NCBI RefSeq assembly: GCF_900101595.1
Contig: NZ_FMYY01000013.1
Span: forward strand, 113,365 to 177,364
Direction of reading: 5' to 3'
DNA from: Paenibacillus sp. cl123
GTDB lineage: Bacteria; Bacillota; Bacilli; Paenibacillales; NBRC-103111
DNA length: 64,000 nucleotides
Below, in pieces: positions 8,589 to 18,420 of this stretch; position 1 is the first letter of the stretch, and every line of letters begins with the position of its first letter. Position numbers and translations under genes: made by a program. The notes under the pieces are model-generated. The model worked only from the letters and a program-made list of their open reading frames with translations, made no database searches and was not told where the DNA came from.

Positions 8589-10742
8589 ATGGAGGAAAAC
8601 CCGAAGGCCAAGACGCCGGTATTGCGCCGGCTGCTTCGGTATACACTGCTTTACAAGTACCGGATAACCGCCGCGCTTCTGGTGCTTTGCCTGGCCGTGG
8701 GCGCGGAGCTGGCCGGTCCTTATCTGATGAAGACGATGATCGACCGGCATATCGGCAGCATTGCGCTTCCGTGGAAGCATTTCGGCGCTGCTGCCGGAGC
8801 CGGACTGCCCGCCGAGGTGAAGCGGATCGAGTTCGAAGGCGATGTGTACGTCCGCTCGGACTGGATGAATGCTTACTTGGAAAGTAGGTCGTGGGAAAGC
8901 AATCCTTTCAGTGAAGGGGCCGATGCGCGAGTCGTACAGCTCGGACGGGGGATGTATGTGCTGCAGACGCCGCCTGGCGAGGAGCTCGTCTGGACGCTGG
9001 AGCGGGAGGCGGAGGCCGGGGGCCTGGCTGTGCTGAAGGGCACCGCACAAAATGGCAGCGTGCAGGAGCTCAGCGCCCGCAAGCTGACAACGGGCGAATC
9101 CGCCCGGTTTTACCAGCATGACATCATGCCTGCCTTCGGGCTGCTGGGCATTTATATCGCGCTGTTGTTCACCGGCAGTTTGCTCCACTTTGCGCAGAGT
9201 TACACGCTGCAATCGACCGCCCTGCGCATGATCCGGCGGATGCGGATCGATCTGATGACGCATATCCAGAAGATGCCTGTCCGGTATTTCGACAATACGC
9301 CGATCGGGCAAGTTGTGTCGCGGATAGCCAATGATACCGAGGCGGTGCGCGATCTGTTTATCAGCTTTATGGCCACATTCGTTGTCAGCTTGATCACGCT
9401 GCTCGGCATCTATATCGCATTATTTATCCTGGATGTGCGGCTGGCGCTGCTCACGCTGCTGTTCCTGCCGCTGTTCGCGGTCGTGATGACCGTGCATCTG
9501 AAGTATACGAAGAAATACGTTTCCGTGATGCGCGCGCGGCTCAGCGACATGAATGCGATGATCAGCGAGTCGATTGCGGTGATGCCGATCATCCAAGCCT
9601 TCCGTCAGGAGAAGAACCGGATGGAGGAGTTCGACGCGCTCAATCAGGACCGCTATATCAACAATATTAGGAATATGCGCGTATTTTCGCTCTCTTCACG
9701 GAACTTCACGGGGCTGGTCGGCGCTTTGTTTACGGCCTGTATCGTCTGGTACTTCGGAGGGCAATCTCTGCAATCCGCCATTTCCTTCGGGGTATTCTAT
9801 GCATTCATCGATTATTTGGGGCGATTTTTCCAGCCGATCATCGGCATATTCGATCAACTGATGAACGCCCAGCGTGCGATCGTATCTTCGGAGAAAGTAT
9901 TCCAGCTGCTGGATGAGGACACGGCGGAAGCAGCCCATGCGCCGTCGGAGCCGGAGGAAGTGAAAAGGCCCGAAGGCCGGGTTGTATTCGACAAGGTAAC
10001 CTTCGGCTATAAGCCGGGGGAGCCGGTGCTGCGCAATATTTCGTTCGAAGCCAGCAAAGGAGAAACCGTGGCCCTCGTCGGGCACACCGGATCGGGCAAA
10101 AGCTCGATTATGAATTTGCTTCTGGGCTTCTACGAGCCTACGGACGGACATATCCGGATCGATGATCGCGATATTCGCGAGATTTCGAAGCAATCGCTGC
10201 GCAAGCATATGGGCATCGTGCTGCAGGACCCCTTTCTGTTCGCCGGCGATATCAAGTTTAATGTCAGCCTGTACAATAAGAATATCACGGCGGAGCAGGT
10301 GCGCCAGGCGCTGGCCGATGTCGGAGCGGCAGGCTTTATCGAGCAGCTGCCGGGCGGATACGATGAGCCCGTCGTCGAGCGGGGCAGCACGTTGTCCGCA
10401 GGGCAGCGGCAGCTGATTTCGTTTGCCCGCGCGCTGGCCTTCGATCCGGCTATCCTCATTCTGGATGAAGCGACTGCGAGCATCGACAGCGAGACGGAGG
10501 GACTTATCCAAGAGGCGCTTCGCGTAGTCAGCCAAGGCAGGACGACCTTTATTATCGCTCATCGGCTGTCTACGATCCGGGAAGCCGACCTCATCCTGGT
10601 GCTGCACCGCGGAGAGATCGTCGAGCGGGGTACTCATGAAGAGCTGATGCAGCGCGGAGGAAGGTATTATCATATGTATCAGCTCCAGGCGGGAGGGGCG
10701 GACGGAACCGCCACATCCGCTGCGATACAGGCTCATGGATAG
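8589..10742 (+). CDS. Heterodimeric multidrug ABC exporter, catalytic subunit (BmrD/YheH-like)
   Basis: The 717-residue half-transporter is longer than its partner because an extracytoplasmic domain of about 110 residues (roughly 55-170) is inserted between membrane helices 1 and 2, as in BmrD (YheH). The ABC domain has Walker A VGHTGSGKSS, a changed signature (LSAGQRQL) and an intact Walker B with catalytic Glu (ILILDEATAS). ATG 8589 follows AAAGGAGGAG (8571-8580); a TTG one codon earlier is less likely. The gene starts 33 bases after its partner, so the two form an operon. An imperfect GC-rich hairpin without T-run (10760-10792) lies between it and the converging gene. Confidence 0.9.
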   Translation: MEENPKAKTPVLRRLLRYTLLYKYRITAALLVLCLAVGAELAGPYLMKTMIDRHIGSIALPWKHFGAAAGAGLPAEVKRIEFEGDVYVRSDWMNAYLESRSWESNPFSEGADARVVQLGRGMYVLQTPPGEELVWTLEREAEAGGLAVLKGTAQNGSVQELSARKLTTGESARFYQHDIMPAFGLLGIYIALLFTGSLLHFAQSYTLQSTALRMIRRMRIDLMTHIQKMPVRYFDNTPIGQVVSRIANDTEAVRDLFISFMATFVVSLITLLGIYIALFILDVRLALLTLLFLPLFAVVMTVHLKYTKKYVSVMRARLSDMNAMISESIAVMPIIQAFRQEKNRMEEFDALNQDRYINNIRNMRVFSLSSRNFTGLVGALFTACIVWYFGGQSLQSAISFGVFYAFIDYLGRFFQPIIGIFDQLMNAQRAIVSSEKVFQLLDEDTAEAAHAPSEPEEVKRPEGRVVFDKVTFGYKPGEPVLRNISFEASKGETVALVGHTGSGKSSIMNLLLGFYEPTDGHIRIDDRDIREISKQSLRKHMGIVLQDPFLFAGDIKFNVSLYNKNITAEQVRQALADVGAAGFIEQLPGGYDEPVVERGSTLSAGQRQLISFARALAFDPAILILDEATASIDSETEGLIQEALRVVSQGRTTFIIAHRLSTIREADLILVLHRGEIVERGTHEELMQRGGRYYHMYQLQAGGADGTATSAAIQAHG

Positions 10743-10835
10743 GTTTGAAGGGCGGTGATTCCGCGGCTGGCCGGGTCCGGCCGGCTCGCGGAGCTGCCGT
10801 GAACGCGAAGAGAGGGGACGGACGCGGCGCTTGAT

Positions 10836-12440
10836 TCATCGCTCCGGCGGATGCGGTCTTCCGTGTACGACGACCCGGTTCCTGCCGGACTGCTTCGCTT
10901 GATACAGCGCGCGGTCGGCGAATTGAAACAGCTCTTGAATGTTCGAGCTGTCGGAAGGGAAGCCGGCTACGCCGATGGAGACGGTGACGGGCTTCCCCGT
11001 AGGGCTGACCGAAGCAGCCATTGAGCTGCGGATTTGCTCCGCGATCCGATACGCTTCTTCCCTGCTGGTATCCGGCAGCAGGATGACAAACTCCTCGCCG
11101 CCGTAGCGGCAGCAAATATCCGTCGGCTTCGTAGCCGCTCCCATCCTGGCGGCCAGCATGCGCAGCACCTCATCCCCTGCCTGATGCCCATAAGTGTCGT
11201 TAACTGCCTTGAACCGGTCGATATCGAGCGTCATCATGGCGAAGGGCCGCCGTTCCTTGACCCACAGGCCGGTATATTGGTCCATCGTCCGCCGGTTGGT
11301 AAGGCCGGTCAGCGGATCGATCTTCGCTTGGGCGGCGTAATGCTCGGCCTGATCCTGAAGACCTTGCATCGCCAGCATGGTCGTTTTGTTTAACTGGTTC
11401 GCTTCATAGTTCCAATGGCTGCGGAACGGAGGCTCGCTGACCCGCTTACCCTTGGAGATTTGCTCGGCTGCCTCCGAAAGCACGGTAAAAGGAACCGTCA
11501 GCAACCGCGCTATTAATATCACCACCAGCAAAAAAGTCAGCCAGAACGGCAGCGAATACATCGCTTGACGCTTGACGGTATTTACAGAAGCTTGATAAAT
11601 GCCGTCATACGGGGATTGGACGATGATGCCCCAGCCGGTTCCCTTCACAGGCGAATAGCCGGCGAGAAAACGGTTTCCTTGCGTATTGATGACATCCTCG
11701 CTTCCGTACAAACCTTGTTTGACCTTCTGTACGACCTTGTTGCTGCTTACATTGTCGCCCAGCCGTTCGGTCTCAGGGTGATAGATGAGATGGCCGGCCT
11801 GATCGACCACATAGACATACGATCCCGATTGATGGGCGGCAGTGTTGCCGAGCACGCTATTCAACACATTCGACTCCTGCAAATAGATGCTTCCGCCGAC
11901 CAGTCCGAGAAATTGGCCGGTGCCTTGATCGAAAATCGGATAAGTCATCAGCATGATCATACGATTGGTAAGCCCTCGGTAAGGCTTCGATATATAGGGT
12001 TGCTGCAGGAGCGACGGTTCGGGAATAGCTTCCGCACTCAGCCGCTGGCCGACGATGCCGACGGCTGAGGGGGATATCTGTTCGACGATTCCGTCGCTTC
12101 CAAGCACGAAGAGCGAATTGAAATGTCCCCCGGTATCCCTCAGCAGATCGAGCTGCTGCTGCAGCGCCTGTCCATGCTCCCGATGCTCCGCGAGGTAAGC
12201 GGCCGTTGTTTTCAGACTGACATTCATAGAGTTGATCATCGAATCCAGCGTTGCGCTCATCTTGGCCGCCGCCTCCACATTAAGGGTAAGCGTAGTCGAG
12301 GACAAGGATTGCAGATCCGAACGAAAGCCTACGAACGTTTGTATGCAAGTCGTGCCTAGCATCGAAGCAATGACCAGTCCGATGATGAGATACACGAGAC
12401 GTATTCGTCCGCTACGCCAATTATGCAGTCGCCATCTCAT
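10836..12440 (-). CDS. Membrane diguanylate cyclase with extracellular Cache domain
   Basis: The 534-residue protein makes the second messenger cyclic di-GMP. One membrane helix (about 15-35), an extracellular double-Cache sensor (about 40-285), a second helix (about 290-315), a short HAMP-like linker and a C-terminal GGDEF domain are visible. The active site reads RYGGEEF (445-451), a catalytic form. The feedback inhibitory site is KPTD (438-441) instead of RxxD, so product inhibition may be weakened. There is no EAL domain. ATG 12440 is chosen because AAAGGAG precedes it by 10 bases; an in-frame ATG eight codons upstream overlaps that ribosome site. Confidence 0.9.
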   Translation of the reverse strand: MRWRLHNWRSGRIRLVYLIIGLVIASMLGTTCIQTFVGFRSDLQSLSSTTLTLNVEAAAKMSATLDSMINSMNVSLKTTAAYLAEHREHGQALQQQLDLLRDTGGHFNSLFVLGSDGIVEQISPSAVGIVGQRLSAEAIPEPSLLQQPYISKPYRGLTNRMIMLMTYPIFDQGTGQFLGLVGGSIYLQESNVLNSVLGNTAAHQSGSYVYVVDQAGHLIYHPETERLGDNVSSNKVVQKVKQGLYGSEDVINTQGNRFLAGYSPVKGTGWGIIVQSPYDGIYQASVNTVKRQAMYSLPFWLTFLLVVILIARLLTVPFTVLSEAAEQISKGKRVSEPPFRSHWNYEANQLNKTTMLAMQGLQDQAEHYAAQAKIDPLTGLTNRRTMDQYTGLWVKERRPFAMMTLDIDRFKAVNDTYGHQAGDEVLRMLAARMGAATKPTDICCRYGGEEFVILLPDTSREEAYRIAEQIRSSMAASVSPTGKPVTVSIGVAGFPSDSSNIQELFQFADRALYQAKQSGRNRVVVHGRPHPPER

Positions 12441-12553
12441 TGGTGCATCGCTCCTTTGTGTCATAAATAGCAGAACTGCTTATGATAGTGGACAACTTCA
12501 TCTAGTATACTATATTCCTATTTCGACATTTTGCTTGTGAAATATTAGCCAAA

Positions 12554-12586
12554 AGGCTGTCCCTCTTATCCAAAGAAGGACAGCCT
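12554..12586 (-). terminator. Terminator of the SLH operon
   Basis: Nine-bp stem AGGCTGTCC (12554-12562) / GGACAGCCT (12578-12586); on the minus strand it is followed by TTTTGG. It lies 15 bases beyond the stop codon of the SLH gene. Confidence 0.75.
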
Positions 12587-12600
12587 CGGTGATTCAAAGC

Positions 12601-14532
12601 TTATGGCCGCGGAATCTCCTTGTTCATCAGCCGGTAAAGCACAACGAGTGCTTCAGCCCGGGTAGCGGTTTGTTTCGGATGGAAGGCGCCGCCCGCCGCT
12701 CCGTTCATCAATCCGACGGCGTCGGCCAGTCGAACGCTTCGCAAAGCCCAGTCTGCCGCGTCACTTTCATCGCTGAACCTGGAGCCGGGCGGGAGTAAAA
12801 TATCCTGCTGCCGAATCTTGGTCTTCAAGCTGTAGGCACGCATCATCATCGCGGCCATCTGCTCGCGGGTAATGGTAGCCTGGGGGAGGAACGAGCCGTT
12901 GTCCAGTCCTTCGATCAGCCCTGCCGATACCGCCTTCGCTATGTCATACCGGTACCAGGCGTCCGCCGGAACGTCGGGGAACGGAACAGACGCCGTCTCC
13001 TGCAAATTCATCGTCCGGGAGAGCATCGAAGCGAACTCCGCCCGGGTGACTTGTTCATCCGGCGCAAATTTTCCTTCGCCTACTCCGCCTGCGATCTGTT
13101 TGGATGTCATGATGGAGATGTAGGACTCCGCCCAATGCCCCTGAATATCACTATAAGACCTATTCTCCTCGAAAACGGCAATCAACCCGAGCGTATCGGT
13201 CTGAAATTCGAACCGGTTGCCCTTCTTCAGCTCCCCGCCCAGGAAAACCCACGTATGAGCAGGCTCATCATACCGGTAAGCGCCCAGCTTTGAGGCTTGC
13301 GTGATGCTGAGAGGGTCCAGCTTCAGCGCGGTCGTCATCGGACGAGCCCAGCGCGCCGTATCTTCACCGACCGACTCCAGGCCCAGCTCGAATGCGCCGA
13401 TCGTACGACCAGCAGACGAGGGCCTGCTGGTCCATTCCTTGCGGGCAGTCAGGTCGACGGGCTTTACTGTCAGCAGTACGGAAGCGTCCGCCGTGCTTTG
13501 CGGGAGCGCCAAAGGCTTCAGCGAGATATCGACCTCGTTGGTATGAACGAGCAGCGTTTTGTTGTTGGCGGCTGCCGCTCTCCACAGCTCGGACAGCAGC
13601 TTGACTTCCATATAGGGACGGAGCTGGCTGGCTGTGCCGTCTACGAGCACAGCTTCGTTATTGGCTGCGGCCAAGGCCGATTGATAGGGTGCCAGCGCGA
13701 TGTCGAGCTGCACTTTCTTCACGCCGAACGGTTCGGTGAGCCGGTCGGTGCTTGTCTTGGCAATGGGCTGCACGTCGAAGGTGCCGCTGCTGCCGCTCGG
13801 CATCGGGTGGCTGGTTGGGCCACCCCGCTTGATTGTGATTGTGTAGGCCGTAGAATTGCCGTTCTGGGCGACCACTGTGATGACAAGGCTTGTTTCTCCG
13901 GTTGTCAGCGGCTTCTTGTTGCTGACTGTCGACCCGTCCGGGAAGGCTTGACCGTTGAATTGCAGTGTCGCCTTATCCTTATTGCGTACATAGGCGGTGA
14001 CATAAGCGTATTCGATCGGATAGTCGATATACAGCGTGTACTCGGTTGTATTCGGGCTAAAGGACGGGTACATCCGTCCGGGACTGGCGGACAGGCTGCC
14101 CAGAGAGTCGTCGGTAGCGCCTGCCTGACGGTTGATCTTAATTTCGTATTGTCCCCGCTCGCCCAAAAGCGATACGTTGATGGTAATCGTATTGCTGCCG
14201 ACCTCCAAGGAGGTCGTGAAGTTGTCGTTCCAGCCCACGAGCTTGCCGTTGATGGTGACAGAGGCCTGCGAATCCTCGGATCTCGCCCACAGGCTAATCT
14301 GCTTGACATCATAAGGGACGGAGATGGAGTAGTTTCTCTCGTCCGGATTGAATCCCAAGGCCAGCTCAGGGCTGGTGTAGAGCGCGGCCAGCTTCGGACC
14401 GTAGGCGGCGGCGCTGACGGTAACCGTGTCTTTATCCTTGGAGCCGGCGGCGGCCTCGGCGGGGCTGCTCCATCCAAGCGCAGCGAAGACGAGCAGCAGA
14501 AACGCCAGCCATGGGATAGGTTTGTAACTCAT
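12601..14532 (-). CDS. Secreted S-layer-homology protein with two cadherin-like beta-sandwich domains
   Basis: The 643-residue protein has a signal peptide (cleavage likely near residue 27, SPAEAAA). Two cadherin-like beta-sandwich repeats follow (about 50-137 and 143-235, each ending in YEIKINR or YTITIKR). A central beta-rich region (about 250-450) is of unknown type. Three SLH modules complete the protein (about 457-640, with FSDIQGHW-like starts such as SDIQGHWAESYI and PDVPADAWYRYDI). SLH modules bind pyruvylated secondary cell-wall polymer, so the protein is anchored to the cell surface. It starts 11 bases after the MORN gene, with AAGGAGGGG before ATG, and is probably co-transcribed with it. 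Confidence 0.9.
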   Translation of the reverse strand: MSYKPIPWLAFLLLVFAALGWSSPAEAAAGSKDKDTVTVSAAAYGPKLAALYTSPELALGFNPDERNYSISVPYDVKQISLWARSEDSQASVTINGKLVGWNDNFTTSLEVGSNTITINVSLLGERGQYEIKINRQAGATDDSLGSLSASPGRMYPSFSPNTTEYTLYIDYPIEYAYVTAYVRNKDKATLQFNGQAFPDGSTVSNKKPLTTGETSLVITVVAQNGNSTAYTITIKRGGPTSHPMPSGSSGTFDVQPIAKTSTDRLTEPFGVKKVQLDIALAPYQSALAAANNEAVLVDGTASQLRPYMEVKLLSELWRAAAANNKTLLVHTNEVDISLKPLALPQSTADASVLLTVKPVDLTARKEWTSRPSSAGRTIGAFELGLESVGEDTARWARPMTTALKLDPLSITQASKLGAYRYDEPAHTWVFLGGELKKGNRFEFQTDTLGLIAVFEENRSYSDIQGHWAESYISIMTSKQIAGGVGEGKFAPDEQVTRAEFASMLSRTMNLQETASVPFPDVPADAWYRYDIAKAVSAGLIEGLDNGSFLPQATITREQMAAMMMRAYSLKTKIRQQDILLPPGSRFSDESDAADWALRSVRLADAVGLMNGAAGGAFHPKQTATRAEALVVLYRLMNKEIPRP

Positions 14533-14543
14533 GCGGCCCCTCC

Positions 14544-16763
14544 TTATTGAGATTTCTCTTTTAGGTCCTGCAAATATTGGCTCAGCGTTTTATCGTCGCG
14601 GAACTCCCCTTGGTAGAAAGGCGTTTTGCCATCGGCGCCGAACAGCTTGCCGTAGCCGTGCTTCCAGTCGTTCTTGAATTGGCCTTCGTAGGTTAAGAGT
14701 CCGTTCTCGGAATACAGACGGCCGAAGCCGGTTTTCTTCCCTTTCTTGAATGTGCCTGCAAAGCGCAGCGTTTCGAAAGCATCAAACATCTCGCCTTCGC
14801 CCTCTTTGAGGTCGGCTGCAAACGGACCTTTATAAACCAGGCCGTCCTCGTAGGAAGTACCGGTGCCTTCACGCAAGCCCTTGCGGAACTCCCCGTCATA
14901 CACCAGCTTATTGTCCTCGTACAGCTTGCCTTTGCCTTCACGCAAGCCCTTGCGGAACTCTCCTTCATAGATCAGCCAAGCGAGACCCTGCTCTTTGTCC
15001 AGCGACTTGGGTCCGGTGTCGTGTTTATAGTCATGCACCAGCATCACAGAACCGTATCCATCCGGGAGCCCGTCCACGAAATTGCCGTAGTGGCGGTAAA
15101 CCGCAATCTGCTCGGTTTCTTTGTCAGCGGCAAACCGGCCTTCATACATGAGCAGAGAGGAGCTGCCCGTAAAATCGGAGCCTGTATACGACTTATCGTA
15201 TGTGTAGCGGCGGCCCAGTCCGGAGCGCTGGTCTCCCGACCATTCTCCCTCGTAGGCGAGAATGCCGTTTTCATAACTCTTGCCGCGGCCGCTTCGCTTG
15301 CCGTCGACGATCTGCCCCTCGTAGACGAGCTTGCCCTTTTTGTCAAAGAGCTTGCCTTCGCCAGTCATCCGGCCTTGGACGAATACGCCTTCGTAATAGA
15401 TGACCGTATCCAGCAGGGATCCGAGCGCTGAAGCTATATTGACGCCGGAATCGTAATAAAGAACGCCAGCTCCATGCGGTGTTCCATCAGCCAGCTTGGG
15501 ACCCGTGTGGAGGTATTTGTCGCCTTCGGCGATCTTGATGCCCTTGCTGTAAGTAACCTGCCGGATCTCTGTCGTCTCCAACGCCTGAGCGATCAGCTCG
15601 CCGTTCTCGTTTTCTTTGGCCCAGTCCTTGTCCGATACCTTGTAAGCAAGGCCTTCGCCGTCCTTCTTGTCATTGCTCCAATTGCCCAAATACTCCAGCT
15701 TGCCTGAGCTGTCAAACGACTTTCCGGTGCCTGAACGGACATTGTCCGCCCACTGGCCTTCATAAATTTTGACCGGCTTATCGGTTTTGCCGGTTTGAGC
15801 GCCTGTCGCGCTGCCCGCCGCTTCACGGGTTGCTTTGGCGAAAGCGACGCCCATGCCATGCTGACGGTTCTGTCTCATCTCGCCGGAGTATACGAGCTCG
15901 CCCTGCTCATTGTAGACATGTCCGGCGCCTTCCATCAAACCGTTGACCCATTCGCCATCATAACGGGGCTGACCGCCTGCGCCGTACTAGGCGCCCTTGC
16001 CCGTCTGCTGCCCGCCGCGGAAATCTCCTTCATAGACGGAGCCGCTGGCCAAATACAGCTTGCCCTTGCCATCCGGCCGGTCGTCGGAAAAGCCGCCTTC
16101 GTACCGGAGCTGGCCATTGATGTACAGCTTGCCTCCGCCGTTGAGCTTGTTGTGGCGGAAGCTGCCCTCATACCACAGCTTGCCGTCCAGATACAGCTTG
16201 CCTTCGCCATGCCGGAGGCCATCCGAGGTTTCGCCCTCATAGCTGAGCCGGGTATAGCCGTAGCTCAGCGTTTCCTGCACCGAGGCGACGAAAGAGGGCT
16301 TGACATACAGGGTGGAAGTCAGAGAACTCCACTTCAGCTCTTGGCCGAGCGTCTCCATGACAGGCTGCACGGGCATCCATACTGTCCCGTCACGCATGAC
16401 CGAAGCATCGCTTAGCACGAAGGAGTGACCGTTCACGGTCCAGGCAGCGCCTCCCGGCTTATGCTGGACGGTCGCATCCTGAAGCTGGGCGAATAATAAC
16501 TGTTCCTCTTGTTTCCAAGTGACCGTATAGCCTAAAGCCTCGAGCACCAGCCTGGCCGGTGCAAACAAAGTAGCTCCGCTTGCTCCGCCGAGATAGAATG
16601 GGACATCTCCTTGTACCGCATTGCCGCTCACGACAAGCGACGGTGAGGCAGCGGCCGCTTGAACGGAAGACCCCAGGGAGACAGGGAGGGCCGGGGATAG
16701 GCATGGAACGGCAAGCGTGGCGGCCGTTAGTGACAGCAGGGCAATCGTTTTGCGCAAGAACAT
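14544..16763 (-). pseudogene. Secreted MORN-repeat protein interrupted by an in-frame TAG
   Basis: One reading frame encodes a signal peptide (1-~38), a copper-amine-oxidase-type N-terminal domain (about 47-160) and about twenty MORN repeats (YEGxxxNGxxxGxG pattern). The frame is cut once, by TAG at 15987-15989 after residue 258; it then continues without shift for 16 codons to the next ATG and 464 codons beyond. The repeat pattern runs straight across the stop (GKGA-stop-YGAGG), so it replaces one residue of a repeat. Full length would be 739 residues. Either a 258-residue truncated protein is made, plus perhaps an internal restart, or this is a recent nonsense mutation or sequencing error. 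Ribosome site AAGGAGAG precedes ATG 16763. Confidence 0.85.
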
Positions 16764-16850
16764 CTCTCTCCTTATGTAAAAGTCCGTGTGTGTCGAATCA
16801 TGTAAAAAATCATACCAGCGGCATGAGTCTCTGGCCGCATCTCCTTTTCT

Positions 16851-16878
16851 ATTATATCAGCATTCGAAATAATCGAAT
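16851..16878 (-). promoter_or_regulatory. Extended -10 promoter and dyad for the MORN-SLH operon
   Basis: On the minus strand, TGATATAAT gives an extended -10 element (TATAAT at 16856-16851). No good -35 is seen; instead an inverted repeat ATTCGA (16862-16867) / TCGAAT (16873-16878) fills the spacer region and may be an operator. The leader would be about 80 bases. Confidence 0.5.
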
Positions 16879-16904
16879 ATGACAGTTTCATAAGAATTGG
16901 AACG

Positions 16905-16938
16905 AAAAAAACCGCAATATCCGGTCCGGATACTGCGG
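16905..16938 (-). terminator. Terminator of the CvfC-family gene
   Basis: An inverted repeat about 13 bp long (CCGCAATATCCGG at 16912-16924 against the following 14 bases) is followed on the minus strand by seven T residues. It begins about 10 bases after the stop codon at 16949. Confidence 0.8.
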
Positions 16939-16948
16939 AGCGCAGGGG

Positions 16949-18148
16949 TCAAGCTTCGTTCCGGCGGGTCATCTGCTGCCAGACGGAACCTTCGGCCGCA
17001 TGTCCCCCCTCGATTCGTTCCAAGGCTATGCGGGCCTGCATCCTCACTTCGAATTCGGGATCCTCCGCCGCTTGCTTCAAGGCGGGCACCGCTTGCTCAT
17101 CCCCGGCTTCATACAGGAAGCGGGCCGCTCTCCAGCGCACCAGCTTGTTGGCGTCGCCGAGCGCACCGATCATCGCTGCCTGGGCGGCAGGGTCGCCAAT
17201 ATCCGACAACGTATCGCCGGCCGTACGGCGGACGGAAGCCGATTTGTCCTGAAGGGCGCGATACAGGTAGGGAAGCACGACCGGGTCCTTCAAATCGCCC
17301 AGATATACCGTCGCCAGCCGCCGGACCGCCGTCTGCGCATCGTCGAGCGCCAGAATCAGCAGAGGCATCGTCTCGGCGGAAGGCTTAATCTGCTCCAGCG
17401 CCGCGTATCGCAGCTTCCAGTCCTCCGAGCGAAGCTGGCGTTCGGTCTCCTCATAAGAAAGCGAGCGGCGCGCCGCAGCGGCTACCTCTTCCGCACCGGC
17501 AGCCAGTTTGCCGGAGGCGGCTTGAGCGGCCAGCTCCTCCAGGCGCTTATCGTCATAGGAGGCGTCAAGCTCCTGTACGATGGAGTCGAGCACTTCATCG
17601 AGCTCGCCGTACCTTGTATCCCACTCCTCAAGCGACCTTTCCTTGATCAGATTAGGCGAGGCTGACGCCGCCCGGATGGCGGCCTGCGTGAAGCGCTCCG
17701 GCATGGCGGCCCGCTTCTCCTCATCGCCTGCCGATACCCGCACCTGAAGCGGGATGCCGCGGAAATGCTGGAGCTTCACGCTGACTTCGCCGAATGCGCT
17801 TAGCGGCGGCTGGGAATCCGGCAGGCCGTCTGCGCCAGCCGCTTCGGAATTTGCGGCCTCGGCCGCGGGCTTGCCTCCTCCGGGCGTCGCCGCTTCCCCG
17901 AGAACACGTCTGGCTCCGGCCAAAATATGCTGCCAATCTCCCCTCGGCGTGCGGTCCAGCGCGATGAAGTCGCTGGCATGGTATAAGCTGCGGACGCCTT
18001 CTATGGCGAGCAGCCGGTTGTACGGCTCCGGCGCATCCGCGGCCTGATCCTTGGTATAGGTCAAACGTGTGGTGTCCGGGAGCTTGGCGTCGAGTGTAAT
18101 TTTCATCGTGTTAGGGCTGGGGGTCGGTTCAATAAATAGGATCGCCAT
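16949..18148 (-). CDS. cvfC: Conserved virulence factor C family protein (Nfu_N plus HEAT repeats)
   Basis: The 399-residue protein begins with a domain like the NifU/Nfu N-terminal scaffold (IEPTPSPNTMKITLDAKL, about 5-85). A variable Ala/Gly-rich link (about 88-115), a virulence-factor domain (about 118-240) and C-terminal HEAT-like repeats (about 245-390, e.g. DPVVLPYLYRALQDKSASVR) follow. This order matches CvfC of Staphylococcus and YpgR of Bacillus. Its molecular role is not established; cytoplasmic location is inferred from the absence of a signal peptide. AAAGGAGG lies 11 bases before ATG. It stands alone with its own terminator. Confidence 0.85.
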   Translation of the reverse strand: MAILFIEPTPSPNTMKITLDAKLPDTTRLTYTKDQAADAPEPYNRLLAIEGVRSLYHASDFIALDRTPRGDWQHILAGARRVLGEAATPGGGKPAAEAANSEAAGADGLPDSQPPLSAFGEVSVKLQHFRGIPLQVRVSAGDEEKRAAMPERFTQAAIRAASASPNLIKERSLEEWDTRYGELDEVLDSIVQELDASYDDKRLEELAAQAASGKLAAGAEEVAAAARRSLSYEETERQLRSEDWKLRYAALEQIKPSAETMPLLILALDDAQTAVRRLATVYLGDLKDPVVLPYLYRALQDKSASVRRTAGDTLSDIGDPAAQAAMIGALGDANKLVRWRAARFLYEAGDEQAVPALKQAAEDPEFEVRMQARIALERIEGGHAAEGSVWQQMTRRNEA

Positions 18149-18352
18149 AGCGACGGTTAGCCTCCTTTGCTCATATCAATATGAATGTGTCTGCAAGCAT
18201 CCCGTCGAACACCCTGAATGGGCAGGGAGTCGGTCGGGTTTTCGCTTCGCAAGTTGCTTGCTTCCTGTCTTTATTTAGAATTGGCAATTTGCCGGATAAG
18301 CAATCTTATCTAGGACAGAAAGCGCGAGACGGGATAGCCGCTCGAGATGAAA

Positions 18353-18387
18353 AAGACCGTCTGCGCCGGAAACGGGCTGACGGTCTT
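18353..18387 (-). terminator. Terminator of the guanylate-kinase-like gene
   Basis: AAGACCGTC (18353-18361) pairs with GACGGTCTT (18379-18387); on the minus strand TTTTTCATC follows. The remaining 18149-18350 interval between this hairpin and the CvfC gene holds only a small dyad, TCATAT/ATATGA, just before that gene. Confidence 0.8.
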
Positions 18388-18420
18388 GCTTCCGCTTCCA
18401 TTTGGTGCGCGAAGCGCATT

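Noticed and set aside
8013-9311. 432-codon minus-strand frame
   Set aside because: Spans the junction of two ABC exporter genes on the other strand; no coding features.
13297-14550. 417-codon plus-strand frame
   Set aside because: Antisense to the SLH protein, which has signal peptide, domains and ribosome site.
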